A stretch of 31,507 nt of DNA from a virus: positions 1 through 31,507 of IMG/VR virus record IMGVR_UViG_3300045999_004776, one strand, 5' to 3'. The notes beneath the pieces are model-generated. The model ran no database searches and had not been told where the DNA came from. It saw nothing but the letters and a program-made list of their open reading frames with translations. Both the position numbers and the translations under genes were made by a program. The first letter of the stretch is position 1. Each line of letters starts with the position of its first letter. This document shows, one piece after another, positions 6,872 through 13,365 of the stretch.

Positions 6872-7367
6872 ATTTTTTTTCAATTTCGTTAGTTACTGTA
6901 TATTTTGTTTTGATTTGTTCTATTGTAGCATTTGCTTTTTTAGCAGCTTCAAAATTAGCTTCTGTAAAGTTAGGTAAGACCTTATTAATAGTTGGCTGTA
7001 TCGGTCTAATACGCACACCATCTGTAATAGCACCCATCATTTTCACATTTCTATCGACGTACAATTCAATTACCATACCTTTCCAATTTTCAATAACGTG
7101 ACATTCTTTACCAATAAGTCCGTTTTTCTTTGAAAAGCCAGCTAATATTTTATTATTAGTTGAATTTAATTTTAATGGTTTAATAGCTTCAATAAAATAG
7201 CAAAATATACCATCCATTTTAGTTCCCGAAACATCAACACCTGTTTCGTATTTTACTTCTTTAATAGTAAAAATTAATTTTTTACCATCAGTTTCAAGTG
7301 CGTCTAAATCGGCACTTGCTAAATGTGTTGATTTTCTAAATTTTCTCCAATCGGTTTGTGATCCCAT
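6846..7367 (-). CDS. Hypothetical recombination-cluster protein, 173 aa
   Basis: A 173-aa protein starting MGSQTDWRKFRKSTHLASADL. It is beta-rich with alternating hydrophobic patterns (KLIFTIKEVKYETGV; MVIELYVDRNVKMMG), so an OB-like or single-strand annealing role is possible but not shown. It lies directly upstream of, and overlaps, the YqaJ exonuclease, the place where many phages encode a RecT/Erf-type annealing partner. A promoter box TATATTTG lies at 7397-7390, so it heads the recombination operon. No catalytic motif seen. Confidence 0.75.
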   Translation of the reverse strand: MGSQTDWRKFRKSTHLASADLDALETDGKKLIFTIKEVKYETGVDVSGTKMDGIFCYFIEAIKPLKLNSTNNKILAGFSKKNGLIGKECHVIENWKGMVIELYVDRNVKMMGAITDGVRIRPIQPTINKVLPNFTEANFEAAKKANATIEQIKTKYTVTNEIEKKYGEYCTTK

Positions 7368-7389
7368 AATTTTGATTTTTAAAGTTATG

Positions 7390-7397
7390 CAAATATA
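7390..7397 (-). promoter_or_regulatory. Bacteroidota -7 promoter box TATATTTG
   Basis: Exact TATATTTG on the minus strand, 22 bases upstream of the ATG at 7367. The leader is unstructured. I do not see a clear TTG at the -33 spacing. Confidence 0.5.
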
Positions 7398-7408
7398 ACA
7401 TTTTTTTG

Positions 7409-7528
7409 TTAATTACATCTATTTTTTAATATTTTTTTATAGAGTGTATTAATACGTTCAGAATTCACGCCTCTTTTATAGTAAAAATTCATTACTCTTT
7501 TTATTCTTTGTAGCGGTGTTTGTTTCAT
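7409..7528 (-). CDS. Small basic hypothetical protein, 39 aa
   Basis: Encodes 39 aa, MKQTPLQRIKRVMNFYYK..., rich in Lys and Arg. Its ATG overlaps the previous stop (ATGA), supporting translation by coupling. No family recognised. Confidence 0.5.
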   Translation of the reverse strand: MKQTPLQRIKRVMNFYYKRGVNSERINTLYKKILKNRCN

Positions 7529-7689
7529 TTTAATAAATATTTAATTGGTTTATTTTTTATATGTTCCATTTCTTTTGTTTTCTCTAAAACTTCTTTTGCT
7601 TTTAAAGTAGTTTCTTTTTGAATTTCGTAGGCTGTAGGGATTCGTTTACCTACTAATACTATGCTTTTACGCTTGTTTAATTTCGACAT
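7525..7689 (-). CDS. Small basic hypothetical protein, 54 aa
   Basis: Encodes 54 aa beginning MSKLNKRKSIVLVGKRIP and ending IKYLLK, with a Lys/Glu-rich helical middle. It overlaps the upstream HTH gene by 23 nt and shares an ATGA with the downstream gene. Function unknown. Confidence 0.55.
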   Translation of the reverse strand: MSKLNKRKSIVLVGKRIPTAYEIQKETTLKAKEVLEKTKEMEHIKNKPIKYLLK

Positions 7690-7864
7690 TATATTTTAAT
7701 TTCATTTTAATTAATACCTTTTCGAAGAAATCAATACCGCATCGGCTTTCACTTGTAATAACGTGGTTAAGTGTTGAGTAACTTATTCCGTAATGCTTTG
7801 CAAACTCTCGCTGATTCATTCCGCTTTTTTGCTGGAGTTCTTTTATAATTTTATTTAGTTTCAT
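7667..7864 (-). CDS. HTH (XRE-like) DNA-binding protein, 65 aa
   Basis: A 65-aa protein containing one helix-turn-helix of the Cro/C1 kind: MNQREFAKHYGISYSTLNHVIT at about residues 16-37, then a short helix and strand. It could be a transcriptional regulator of the early region. It overlaps the DnaA domain IV-like gene by 14 nt. ATG at 7864. No second domain for oligomerisation or cleavage is present. Confidence 0.75.
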   Translation of the reverse strand: MKLNKIIKELQQKSGMNQREFAKHYGISYSTLNHVITSESRCGIDFFEKVLIKMKLKYNVEIKQA

Positions 7865-8189
7865 ATCTTAATACTTTAAACTCGCACTTATTTAATTCTT
7901 TAATATAATTAGCTTTATAATCATTAATCAAACTTTGTATTTTTTTAAATTTACTTTTATAAAAATCATCGTATTTGAAAAAATCATCGTGTTGTTTTAA
8001 ATAGTGAATTATAGTAGCGTGGTCTTTATCAATATAACTTGCTATTTTTGACAAAGTAAATATGTTTGTGTTATGCATTATTTTTGCGTATATAATTCTA
8101 TTTTCTACTAATTCTCTTTTTCTTGAAGTATTTTTAATATTACAATTAAAAGCATTGTTAATTACTTTTATTAAATTTGTTGCATCCAT
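7851..8189 (-). CDS. DnaA domain IV-like DNA-binding protein
   Basis: A 112-aa protein whose middle resembles the DNA-binding domain IV of the replication initiator DnaA: basic helix KRELVENRIIYAKIMH, then SKIASYIDKDHATIIHYLK, in which D56-H57-A-T-I-I-H corresponds to the DnaA signature DHTTVxHA. There is no AAA+ ATPase domain. The ATG at 8189 is chosen; an in-frame TTG 18 nt upstream is less likely. It may bind the phage origin or host DnaA boxes. The iteron core TACAC is reminiscent of the 3' half of a DnaA box, but that link is inference. Confidence 0.72.
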   Translation of the reverse strand: MDATNLIKVINNAFNCNIKNTSRKRELVENRIIYAKIMHNTNIFTLSKIASYIDKDHATIIHYLKQHDDFFKYDDFYKSKFKKIQSLINDYKANYIKELNKCEFKVLRYETK

Positions 8190-8190
8190 A

Positions 8191-8532
8191 TTACAAAATT
8201 TTATCAAAAAATACTACTCCTTTTTTTCGTGCTATTTCTATATTTTCGTAAAACTTATTTATAAATTCACTTAATAGAATTGCATCGGCTTCGTTTAATT
8301 CTGCAATTTGCGTAATCATTCGCTCTTTAATATTTAAACTATTTAAAGCAAATTCACTATCATTTTTGTAAACTTCGTTATAATGTTTGATGGTTTTCTT
8401 TTCAAGTGCGTTGTAAAACATTTTGCCGTACTTCTTTTCAATTCCTGTTAAATTATAGTTGTCGAATATGTCTATAAATAATTGAGCCGTTAAAAGCAAT
8501 TCTAATGCGTTGTGTGTTTCTTTAGTTCTCAT
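8191..8532 (-). CDS. Hypothetical protein, 113 aa
   Basis: Mostly helical, soluble 113-aa protein beginning MRTKETHNALELLLTAQLF. Its start overlaps the end of the MazG-like gene by 11 nt, and its stop is one base before the ATG of the DnaA domain IV-like gene. No motif recognised. Confidence 0.65.
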   Translation of the reverse strand: MRTKETHNALELLLTAQLFIDIFDNYNLTGIEKKYGKMFYNALEKKTIKHYNEVYKNDSEFALNSLNIKERMITQIAELNEADAILLSEFINKFYENIEIARKKGVVFFDKIL

Positions 8533-8740
8533 TTTTTTGACTTTGTATTTTTTGTATGTATAAAATTGCGTCCATTAATTCCTCTTTAAAATGTTGCAAG
8601 AAATCATCTGTATTATTTTCTTGTAGTGTAGTTCCGTATTTTTCAATTCCACGTTTAGAACGCTCTTTAAATTGGTTTATTACGTCATCTACTACTTTGT
8701 CCGTTTTATGTGTTTCCAAAACTTCGTCTAAATATTTCAT
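8522..8740 (-). CDS. MazG-like small phage protein
   Basis: A 72-aa protein with the pattern RSKRGIEKYGTTL followed by FKEELMDAILYIQKI. This resembles small phage members of the MazG/all-alpha NTP pyrophosphohydrolase group, where KYG and the EELxDAxxY helix form the core. The Glu/Asp residues of the helix could bind Mg. It may influence nucleotide pools or host stress signalling; activity is not shown. TAATG coupling links it to the gene upstream. Confidence 0.6.
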   Translation of the reverse strand: MKYLDEVLETHKTDKVVDDVINQFKERSKRGIEKYGTTLQENNTDDFLQHFKEELMDAILYIQKIQSQKNEN

Positions 8741-8856
8741 TATTCGTAAGATTTTATAAATTGGTCAAGTGCGTTTTTTTCGTTTGGTGTTAATTCGTGT
8801 AGTAACTTTCCGTTAACAGTCCAGCGACCATCAATTACTTCTATTGTTAGTTTCAT
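8740..8856 (-). CDS. Small hypothetical protein, 38 aa
   Basis: Encodes 38 aa, MKLTIEVIDGRWTVNGKLL..., ending IKSYE. Stop overlaps the next ATG (TAATG), and the start is one base short of the previous stop. Likely a real gene in a packed operon; function unknown. Confidence 0.55.
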   Translation of the reverse strand: MKLTIEVIDGRWTVNGKLLHELTPNEKNALDQFIKSYE

Positions 8857-8857
8857 A

Positions 8858-8959
8858 TTATTTTAATTTTAGTTCACAATTTTTACATCTGTAATATTTT
8901 CTTTTGTAATTGTAAGCAAATCGATGCTTACAAAACAGCTGTTTTAAAAATCTTATCAT
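8858..8959 (-). CDS. Small Cys-containing protein, 33 aa
   Basis: Encodes 33 aa with a CKH at residues 10-12 and CKNC at 25-28, a possible mini zinc ribbon, in a basic context. The ATG overlaps the upstream stop (ATGA). Very short, so only coupling and Cys spacing support it. Confidence 0.5.
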   Translation of the reverse strand: MIRFLKQLFCKHRFAYNYKRKYYRCKNCELKLK

Positions 8960-9111
8960 ACTATTTCTCTTATATCTCTAATTTTTACTAATCTAAAAGC
9001 CTCTCTAAAAGCCTTATATGCCTCATCAAAATTAGAAGCGTATATTTCTACTTCAAAATCTTGGTATTCGTCATTTCTATATTTCCAGTAGTAAACTCTA
9101 TATTTATTCAT
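8956..9111 (-). CDS. Small hypothetical protein, 51 aa
   Basis: Encodes 51 aa, MNKYRVYYWKYRNDEYQDF..., then a helix ASNFDEAYKAFREAFR. The pattern resembles small phage strand-strand-helix proteins. It overlaps the upstream gene by 8 nt and the downstream one by 4 nt. Confidence 0.6.
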   Translation of the reverse strand: MNKYRVYYWKYRNDEYQDFEVEIYASNFDEAYKAFREAFRLVKIRDIREIV

Positions 9112-9325
9112 TGCTAAATATGTTATATAAATCGGTTATAAAATCAGTTCTTTCTTTTGTTAAATCATTAATTAAATGATTTGCAGTATCTACGCTTAAC
9201 GTATGCCATCCATTAGTATCTTTTAAATCTGAAATAATAGAACCATACAAAGATGGATAAGTAGTTTGTTGTTTAAGAAGTACTAACTGCTGTTCTTCGC
9301 TTAATCGTTCCCAAAGGTTTTTCAT
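9104..9325 (-). CDS. Hypothetical protein, 73 aa
   Basis: Encodes 73 aa starting MKNLWERLSEEQQLVLLKQQ; acidic and helical, no recognised domain. ATG at 9325, two bases before the stop of the small membrane protein gene upstream. Confidence 0.6.
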   Translation of the reverse strand: MKNLWERLSEEQQLVLLKQQTTYPSLYGSIISDLKDTNGWHTLSVDTANHLINDLTKERTDFITDLYNIFSNE

Positions 9326-9327
9326 AA

Positions 9328-9441
9328 TTATTGTTTTTTAAAGATTAATATTCCACATACAAGCAATGCACCTGTCATTACTAAAAAATTATCGGTACTC
9401 ATTCCGATAGTTGCAACTGATAAAAAGATAATTGTTTTCAT
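9328..9441 (-). CDS. Small single-pass membrane protein, 37 aa
   Basis: Encodes 37 aa beginning MKTIIFLSVATIGM. The hydrophobic N-terminus, then LVMTGALLVCGILIF before KKQ, suggest one or two short membrane segments. A hairpin GTGCG/CGCAC (loop ACTGTAA) sits just upstream of its ATG. Possible holin-like or membrane-interfering early protein; no family recognised. Confidence 0.5.
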   Translation of the reverse strand: MKTIIFLSVATIGMSTDNFLVMTGALLVCGILIFKKQ

Positions 9442-9476
9442 AATAATTGTGCGTTACAGTCGCACCCCTGATTTAG

Positions 9477-10016
9477 TTAATTATTTTTTTTTAAATAAGA
9501 AATCCAATTATAATTTTCTGAAAATGTATCATTTTTAAAATCAAAATCCTTTTGTATTTTCTGCAATTCTTGAATATTATCGTAAATAACATAACCTTTA
9601 TCCGTTATTTTAACAAAAGAGCATTTATATTCAGTTTGTAATATTTTAACCTCAAAGCCTTTTTTATCAAAAGTATTTTTCTTTTTAGCAACGCTAACAA
9701 AAGTCCCGTCTGTTAAAACAAAAAAATATCCAAATTTACCATAGCAAATTTTATCACTAACCAAAACACCTTCTCTAAACAAGCATATAGTTTTTTCGCT
9801 TCTAACTAAAAAACCTCCATTTAATTCTTGCTCGATTAAAATATCATAATATCTGTTAATATTAGAAATTGTATTAGATGTAACTTGGTCTGATATACCA
9901 CCAAGAATAGTATCATCTTGACAATCAAAATATCTTCTCATTCTATCATCTTGGATTTCATAATAAGGCGCTAATGCGTTTTGTCTGTTTTGTTCTAATT
10001 TTTCAATAGTTGTCAT
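9477..10016 (-). CDS. Hypothetical early protein, 179 aa
   Basis: A 179-aa soluble protein, MTTIEKLEQNRQNALAPYY..., with a beta-rich middle (GYFFVLTDGTFVSVAKKK). It is the first leftward gene from the divergent control region, served by the promoter TTG-N19-TAGATTTG. That position typically carries host-takeover or regulatory functions, but no motif indicates which. ATG at 10016. Confidence 0.7.
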   Translation of the reverse strand: MTTIEKLEQNRQNALAPYYEIQDDRMRRYFDCQDDTILGGISDQVTSNTISNINRYYDILIEQELNGGFLVRSEKTICLFREGVLVSDKICYGKFGYFFVLTDGTFVSVAKKKNTFDKKGFEVKILQTEYKCSFVKITDKGYVIYDNIQELQKIQKDFDFKNDTFSENYNWISYLKKNN

Positions 10017-10050
10017 AATTTTAAAGTTTTAATTTGTTAATTTGATAGAG

Positions 10051-10080
10051 CAAATCTAATATCTTTTTTTAGATAAACAA
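10051..10080 (-). promoter_or_regulatory. Leftward early promoter with a dyad in its spacer
   Basis: Minus strand: TTG (10080-10078), 19-nt spacer, TAGATTTG (10058-10051). This matches the Bacteroidota sigma consensus TTG-N17-23-TAnnTTTG. The spacer holds an inverted repeat TATCT-N6-AGATA (10060-10075), which could be a repressor site. It would drive the early leftward operon from 10016. Confidence 0.65.
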
Positions 10081-10107
10081 CACAATGAAGTTAATTTATA
10101 TTTATTC

Positions 10108-10131
10108 TAAATAACATTGCTATGTTATTTA
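10108..10131. promoter_or_regulatory. Operator-like dyad TAAATAACA-N6-TGTTATTTA
   Basis: Perfect 9-bp arms with spacer TTGCTA. It covers the -33 region of the rightward promoter (box TATATTTG at 10147-10154) and lies about 28 bp upstream of the leftward promoter. A likely binding site for a dimeric regulator, with the HTH-like product of 10347-10559 as the nearest candidate (inference). Confidence 0.6.
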
Positions 10132-10146
10132 TATTAAAATAGTTTG

Positions 10147-10154
10147 TATATTTG
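10147..10154 (+). promoter_or_regulatory. Rightward promoter box TATATTTG
   Basis: Exact TATATTTG 22 nt upstream of the ATG at 10177. The operator-like dyad occupies the -33 zone. Confidence 0.55.
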
Positions 10155-10176
10155 TGGAAATTTAAAGATTAAAACT

Positions 10177-10350
10177 ATGACACCAAAAGCAAAAGCTGAA
10201 TATTTATTAGAATTATTTGAATACGAATTAATAGAGCAAAAAAAACAATATGCTCTTAAAATAGTTGATGAAATGTTAAATGAGTTTTATACACATCCAA
10301 TAGCTAAAGTATACTGGCAAGAAGTAAAAAACGAAATAAATAAACTATGA
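10177..10350 (+). CDS. YWQEVK-family small protein, 57 aa (paralogue of 17457-17675)
   Basis: A 57-aa protein, MTPKAKAEYLLELFEYELIE..., ending YWQEVKNEINKL. The start MTxKxKA and end YWQEVKxEIxK are shared with the protein at 17457-17675, so the two are paralogues of a small phage family. The ATG at 10177 is used, as the in-frame TTG at 10144 overlaps the promoter box. It is the first gene of a two-gene rightward unit inside a leftward genome. Function unknown; a short acidic/helical protein. Confidence 0.7.
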   Translation: MTPKAKAEYLLELFEYELIEQKKQYALKIVDEMLNEFYTHPIAKVYWQEVKNEINKL

Positions 10351-10559
10351 TACAAAAACTACAACAACTAATAGACCGAAAATCATTTGTCGATAATATG
10401 GCAAGGAAGTTACACGTTAAACCTTCTACAATAGAGTATTATTTTAGAACTGAAATACCTATAAAAAATAAAGTAATAATTGAAGCGTGTTTAGATTTAC
10501 AATTAAAGTTAGATAAAGAGTTTAAGCAAATTGAGGTTAAGGCTTGGGAATTACTTTAA
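10347..10559 (+). CDS. Putative HTH regulator, 70 aa
   Basis: A 70-aa protein; DNMARKLHVKPSTIEYYFRTE (about residues 17-37) reads as a helix-turn-helix, followed by helices. Its ATG overlaps the upstream stop (ATGA). It is transcribed divergently from the early operon and close to the 10108-10131 dyad, the classical place for a small autoregulating repressor. The assignment rests on the HTH-like pattern and position. A convergent terminator follows directly. Confidence 0.6.
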   Translation: MIQKLQQLIDRKSFVDNMARKLHVKPSTIEYYFRTEIPIKNKVIIEACLDLQLKLDKEFKQIEVKAWELL

Positions 10560-10564
10560 TTAAA

Positions 10565-10590
10565 AAAACCACTCAAAATAGAGTGGTTTT
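10565..10590. terminator. Bidirectional terminator between convergent genes
   Basis: Perfect 10-bp stem AAAACCACTC/GAGTGGTTTT with loop AAAATA. A-run on one side and T-run on the other. It ends the rightward HTH unit and the leftward late operon; the stop codon of the u-spanin-like gene (10573-10575) is inside it. Confidence 0.85.
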
Positions 10591-11130
10591 ATTTTTTATC
10601 CAATTCAATACAAACATTAGTACAAATAGTATTCCAATAAGCCACATAAACCGATTTGCGACTATTTTAATAGTTTCTGAATAGTCAACCTCTTTAGCTT
10701 TTTTTTGTTCTTTAAAATCGATGTTTTTCTTTTCCTTAATTGTTTCTTTAGAATTGTTATAAATAACCCTCGTATTATAAATTGTGTCTTTTCCTAAAAG
10801 TATAGGTTTGTCAAGATTTACAGGCTCTAAAGTAAAGCTATTACTAAACTTTGTTATATCGGTTTCAGTTGTTGTGTTTTCCTCGATAACTGAACTTGAC
10901 CTTTTTATAGTTCCGCAAGACGTTAAAACTAAAACTAAACAACCTAAAGTAATTTTCTTTAATTGATTTAAAATTCCTTCACTTTCTGCACCCCAAAACA
11001 TTTCACATTCTCCATTTTTATAAGGCGGTTCTGTAAAGTAATATTGCCAATTTCCATCTATTGCTTTATATCTTTTGCAATTGTCTTTTATAGGGCAATT
11101 AAACCCGCTACATTTTGTTATATCACTCAT
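10573..11130 (-). CDS. Cys-motif domain fused to lipoprotein/TM protein, u-spanin-like
   Basis: A 185-aa protein of two unlike parts. Residues 1-59 carry C7, C12, C18 and C42 in a KCSGFNCPIKDNCKRY pattern plus YFTEPPYKNGECEMFWG, like small stand-alone phage Cys proteins. From about residue 52 a second module begins: hydrophobic KKITLGCLVLVLTSC with lipobox LTSC (C72), a Lys-rich periplasmic stretch, and a C-terminal transmembrane segment FMWLIGILFVLMFVLNWI (161-178). A lipoprotein anchored at the N-terminus with a C-terminal TM is the layout of unimolecular spanins, which fuse inner and outer membranes at lysis. It is the last late gene, downstream of holin and endolysin. Met44 could be a separate start for the spanin part. 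Confidence 0.62.
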   Translation of the reverse strand: MSDITKCSGFNCPIKDNCKRYKAIDGNWQYYFTEPPYKNGECEMFWGAESEGILNQLKKITLGCLVLVLTSCGTIKRSSSVIEENTTTETDITKFSNSFTLEPVNLDKPILLGKDTIYNTRVIYNNSKETIKEKKNIDFKEQKKAKEVDYSETIKIVANRFMWLIGILFVLMFVLNWIKNKTTLF

Positions 11131-11276
11131 TGTAATTCATCTTTAATATTTTGATAATCATAACCCGCACTGATTAATAAGTTAGTTATAATTTCAATTA
11201 TTTCAACTGTTGTTATGTCGTCATAGTCGCATTCAAAACTATGCTTTTTTCCGTATGCTTCGATTTGTATTTTCAT
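11127..11276 (-). CDS. Small hypothetical protein, 49 aa
   Basis: Encodes 49 aa, MKIQIEAYGKKHSFECDYDD..., acidic. Its stop overlaps the next ATG (ATGA), and its start lies 3 nt after the phosphoesterase stop. No family recognised; similar short strand-strand-helix proteins are common in phages. Confidence 0.6.
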   Translation of the reverse strand: MKIQIEAYGKKHSFECDYDDITTVEIIEIITNLLISAGYDYQNIKDELQ

Positions 11277-11279
11277 AAT

Positions 11280-12425
11280 TTAAAATATAAAGGTTAATCT
11301 TTGAATTTGTCCGTGTTCTTTATCGTGTATATATCCTTCAACAGCTTTTGGAGCGTGTTGATAACCATTTCTATGATGCCAACTATCTGTACCGCTTGGA
11401 CTTCTTAAAGTTTCAACACAAACGCCCATATAATCCTTACTTACTTTATGATGTAAATGATGTGTATAAATATATTTGTGTTTGCAATTTACCCAGTCTT
11501 TACTTTCGTGTGCCATTAACATAGGTAAGTCTTGCGGTTTTGCACCATCTCCATGAGTTGTGCCTATTAAATTTTTACCATAAGTAAAATATTTTCGGTG
11601 TGCTATTGTAGTATCAAAAGTAACATTTTTGCAGTCTTTAAAATGCGTTTCGATTACTTGTGCTAAAAAGAAACCATTTGTATAATCGTGATTACTTGGA
11701 TTGTAAACAACGTGAACATCTGCTACACTCATAAGAATTTCAATAATATCTACATAAAGTTGTTTAGCTATTAAAAAATTACTATGCCACATTCCATCAG
11801 TATCTTGTGGTGTTCCGCTTGTAGTTGTTCTTTTTGTATTATCAATATGTAAAATATCGTTTCCTATGACAAATAAAACCTTATCTATTGTAGTAGTATC
11901 AATTTCATTTAATATGCCTTTACAGCCTTTTAAAACACGTTGCACAGCTATTTGATTATTATATTTTTCACCAACTTCAAAAGCACTGCATAATTTACCT
12001 ATGTGAATGTCTGCCGGGTCAAAAACAAATAACCTTTTATTTTCGTTTACTTCTCTTTTAAGTTGAGGATATTTAGGTACGTAATTTTTTAAATCTTCAA
12101 TTACTTTTTTTGCTAAATTTTCAAAGTTAAATTCTTGCGGTGCTTTGTATAATGGATTTGTAACACGTACACTTTCATTCTTTGTCTTTAACCATAGCAT
12201 TGGAGTTGATTCTGGACTTATTCCAACATTACTACAAGCATCTAAAATGCCTTTGTTTTTCTCTTTATATCTTTTAATATAAGTTCTAAACAAATCAACA
12301 TCAATCTTTTCAACTTTAGAAACATTTTCTTTTAAAATTGTTTTAGCTATTTGCGTATTGCTATCAATAGTTTGTATTAATTCAAATATTTCTGAATCGT
12401 ATTGCGACCATTTTGAATTTGCCAT
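11280..12425 (-). CDS. Calcineurin-like metallophosphoesterase
   Basis: A 381-aa phage metallophosphoesterase. The metal-ligand motifs appear in the canonical order: DxH (D139, H141 in PADIHIGK), GND (G188-N-D190), NHD (N245-H-D247), H291 in TTHGDGAKP, and the HHLHH motif at 322-326. The N-terminal 120 residues are helical, with a possible HTH. It would hydrolyse phosphodiesters, perhaps nucleic acid. A promoter box TACTTTTG (12456-12449) follows the endolysin terminator, so it may be expressed separately from the lysis genes it sits among. Confidence 0.8.
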   Translation of the reverse strand: MANSKWSQYDSEIFELIQTIDSNTQIAKTILKENVSKVEKIDVDLFRTYIKRYKEKNKGILDACSNVGISPESTPMLWLKTKNESVRVTNPLYKAPQEFNFENLAKKVIEDLKNYVPKYPQLKREVNENKRLFVFDPADIHIGKLCSAFEVGEKYNNQIAVQRVLKGCKGILNEIDTTTIDKVLFVIGNDILHIDNTKRTTTSGTPQDTDGMWHSNFLIAKQLYVDIIEILMSVADVHVVYNPSNHDYTNGFFLAQVIETHFKDCKNVTFDTTIAHRKYFTYGKNLIGTTHGDGAKPQDLPMLMAHESKDWVNCKHKYIYTHHLHHKVSKDYMGVCVETLRSPSGTDSWHHRNGYQHAPKAVEGYIHDKEHGQIQRLTFIF

Positions 12426-12448
12426 ATTTTTTATTTAGTAGGTTTTAC

Positions 12449-12456
12449 CAAAAGTA
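12449..12456 (-). promoter_or_regulatory. Promoter box TACTTTTG upstream of the phosphoesterase
   Basis: Matches TAnnTTTG on the minus strand, 23 bases before the ATG at 12425 and directly downstream of the endolysin terminator. A clear -33 TTG at proper spacing is missing. Confidence 0.4.
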
Positions 12457-12466
12457 ATAAAAAAAA

Positions 12467-12486
12467 CCAATTAAATTAATAATTGG
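12467..12486 (-). terminator. Terminator overlapping the endolysin stop codon
   Basis: Minus strand hairpin CCAATTA/TAATTGG (12486-12480 with 12473-12467), 6-nt loop, followed by eight T residues (12466-12459). The endolysin TAA lies in the loop, so the gene's last codons form the stem. Confidence 0.75.
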
Positions 12487-12919
12487 CATATTCTTTTTTT
12501 GCTTCAAAACTTGGACACGCTTTTGCAACGCCTTTAAAATCTTTATGCCCTTGTACAATAGCATTAGGAAATTGATTTTTAGCTTGTTTTATTAGATATA
12601 AAAGACTTTCTTTTTGTTTTGGTGTTCTTGTATCTTTTGGCTTTCCTTTTTCATCTACGCCACCAATATAGCTAAAGTGTATTGAATTAGAATTAAATCC
12701 TTTTACTCCGTTTGTTACTTGTTCATATTTTGCAAGTTCGTGAATAACACCATTTGCATCAATTAATCTATGATAACCTACTGACTTCCATTTTAAAATG
12801 TTTTTCCAATAGTCTAAAATAGATTGCTTTGTTGCGTTTGGTTGAGTGGCTGTGCAATGAATGACAATCCAAGAAATTTCTCTCATATTCTTATAATTTT
12901 CGTAAAGTTGTGAAAGCAT
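12476..12919 (-). CDS. Endolysin, N-acetylmuramoyl-L-alanine amidase (T7 lysozyme-like)
   Basis: A 147-aa single-domain amidase of the Amidase_2 family that cuts between MurNAc and the peptide stem of peptidoglycan. Zinc ligands fit H21 (WIVIHCTAT), H125 (VQGHKDF) and C135 (KACPSF), with Y49 (GYHRLID) and K133 at the catalytic positions known from T7 lysozyme. It lacks a signal peptide, so release needs the holin. ATG at 12919 overlaps the holin stop (TAATG). Met12 is an alternative start that would keep the fold intact. Confidence 0.92.
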   Translation of the reverse strand: MLSQLYENYKNMREISWIVIHCTATQPNATKQSILDYWKNILKWKSVGYHRLIDANGVIHELAKYEQVTNGVKGFNSNSIHFSYIGGVDEKGKPKDTRTPKQKESLLYLIKQAKNQFPNAIVQGHKDFKGVAKACPSFEAKKEYANY

Positions 12920-13353
12920 TAATCTTTTATTTCGTTAATATCCTTTTTTAAATCTTTGCCTTTAGATATAATTTCTTTTACAATTACCCAAAGTGAGCGG
13001 TTGCCTAATTTCATAGAAGTTTCATCTATACTTTTAACTTCAATATATATCCATACAAAGGTAAGTACTTTTGATATTAAATAAGGTATATCAAACATTT
13101 TTCCTTCTAAAATATATTTGTCTATCATAAAAGCAAATATTATGCTACCCATATAAAAGAAAGTCTTAACTACAATATTAAATAGTTTTGTACTTTTAAA
13201 AGAGTTAATTCCTTTTAGTTTAATACTTACATAAATTGCAAAAATCGTGTCGAACAAAACAGCAAACGATATTAACGCCAATAGTCCGAGTATTGGCGTA
13301 ATAAATATAAAGAATGTTGTTAAAATAATAATTAGTGTTTTAGTGGTAATCAT
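12919..13353 (-). CDS. Phage holin
   Basis: A 144-aa membrane protein with about four hydrophobic segments: LIIILTTFFIFITPILGLLAL near the N-terminus, then SFAVLFDTIFAIYVSI, VKTFFYMGSIIFAFMI and ISKVLTFVWIYIEV. It has a charged C-terminal tail (GKDLKKDINEIKD). Size, topology and TAATG coupling to the endolysin fit a holin that opens the inner membrane at lysis. The DTIFAIYVSIK stretch is typical of Bacteroidota phage holins. Confidence 0.82.
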   Translation of the reverse strand: MITTKTLIIILTTFFIFITPILGLLALISFAVLFDTIFAIYVSIKLKGINSFKSTKLFNIVVKTFFYMGSIIFAFMIDKYILEGKMFDIPYLISKVLTFVWIYIEVKSIDETSMKLGNRSLWVIVKEIISKGKDLKKDINEIKD

Positions 13354-13365
13354 AGGTTAAGTAGG

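Noticed and set aside
6856-7101. Plus-strand 81-aa ORF with hydrophobic stretches
   Set aside because: Antisense shadow of the 173-aa recombination-cluster gene; no promoter or spacing support.
8062-8274. Plus-strand 70-aa hydrophobic ORF
   Set aside because: Antisense to the DnaA domain IV-like gene; A/T-rich reverse frames often appear hydrophobic.
9444-9475. Hairpin GTGCG/CGCAC with CAGGGGTGCG as a fifth pseudoknot leader
   Set aside because: No promoter box just upstream, no U-run and no complementary 5' arm; only a simple hairpin.
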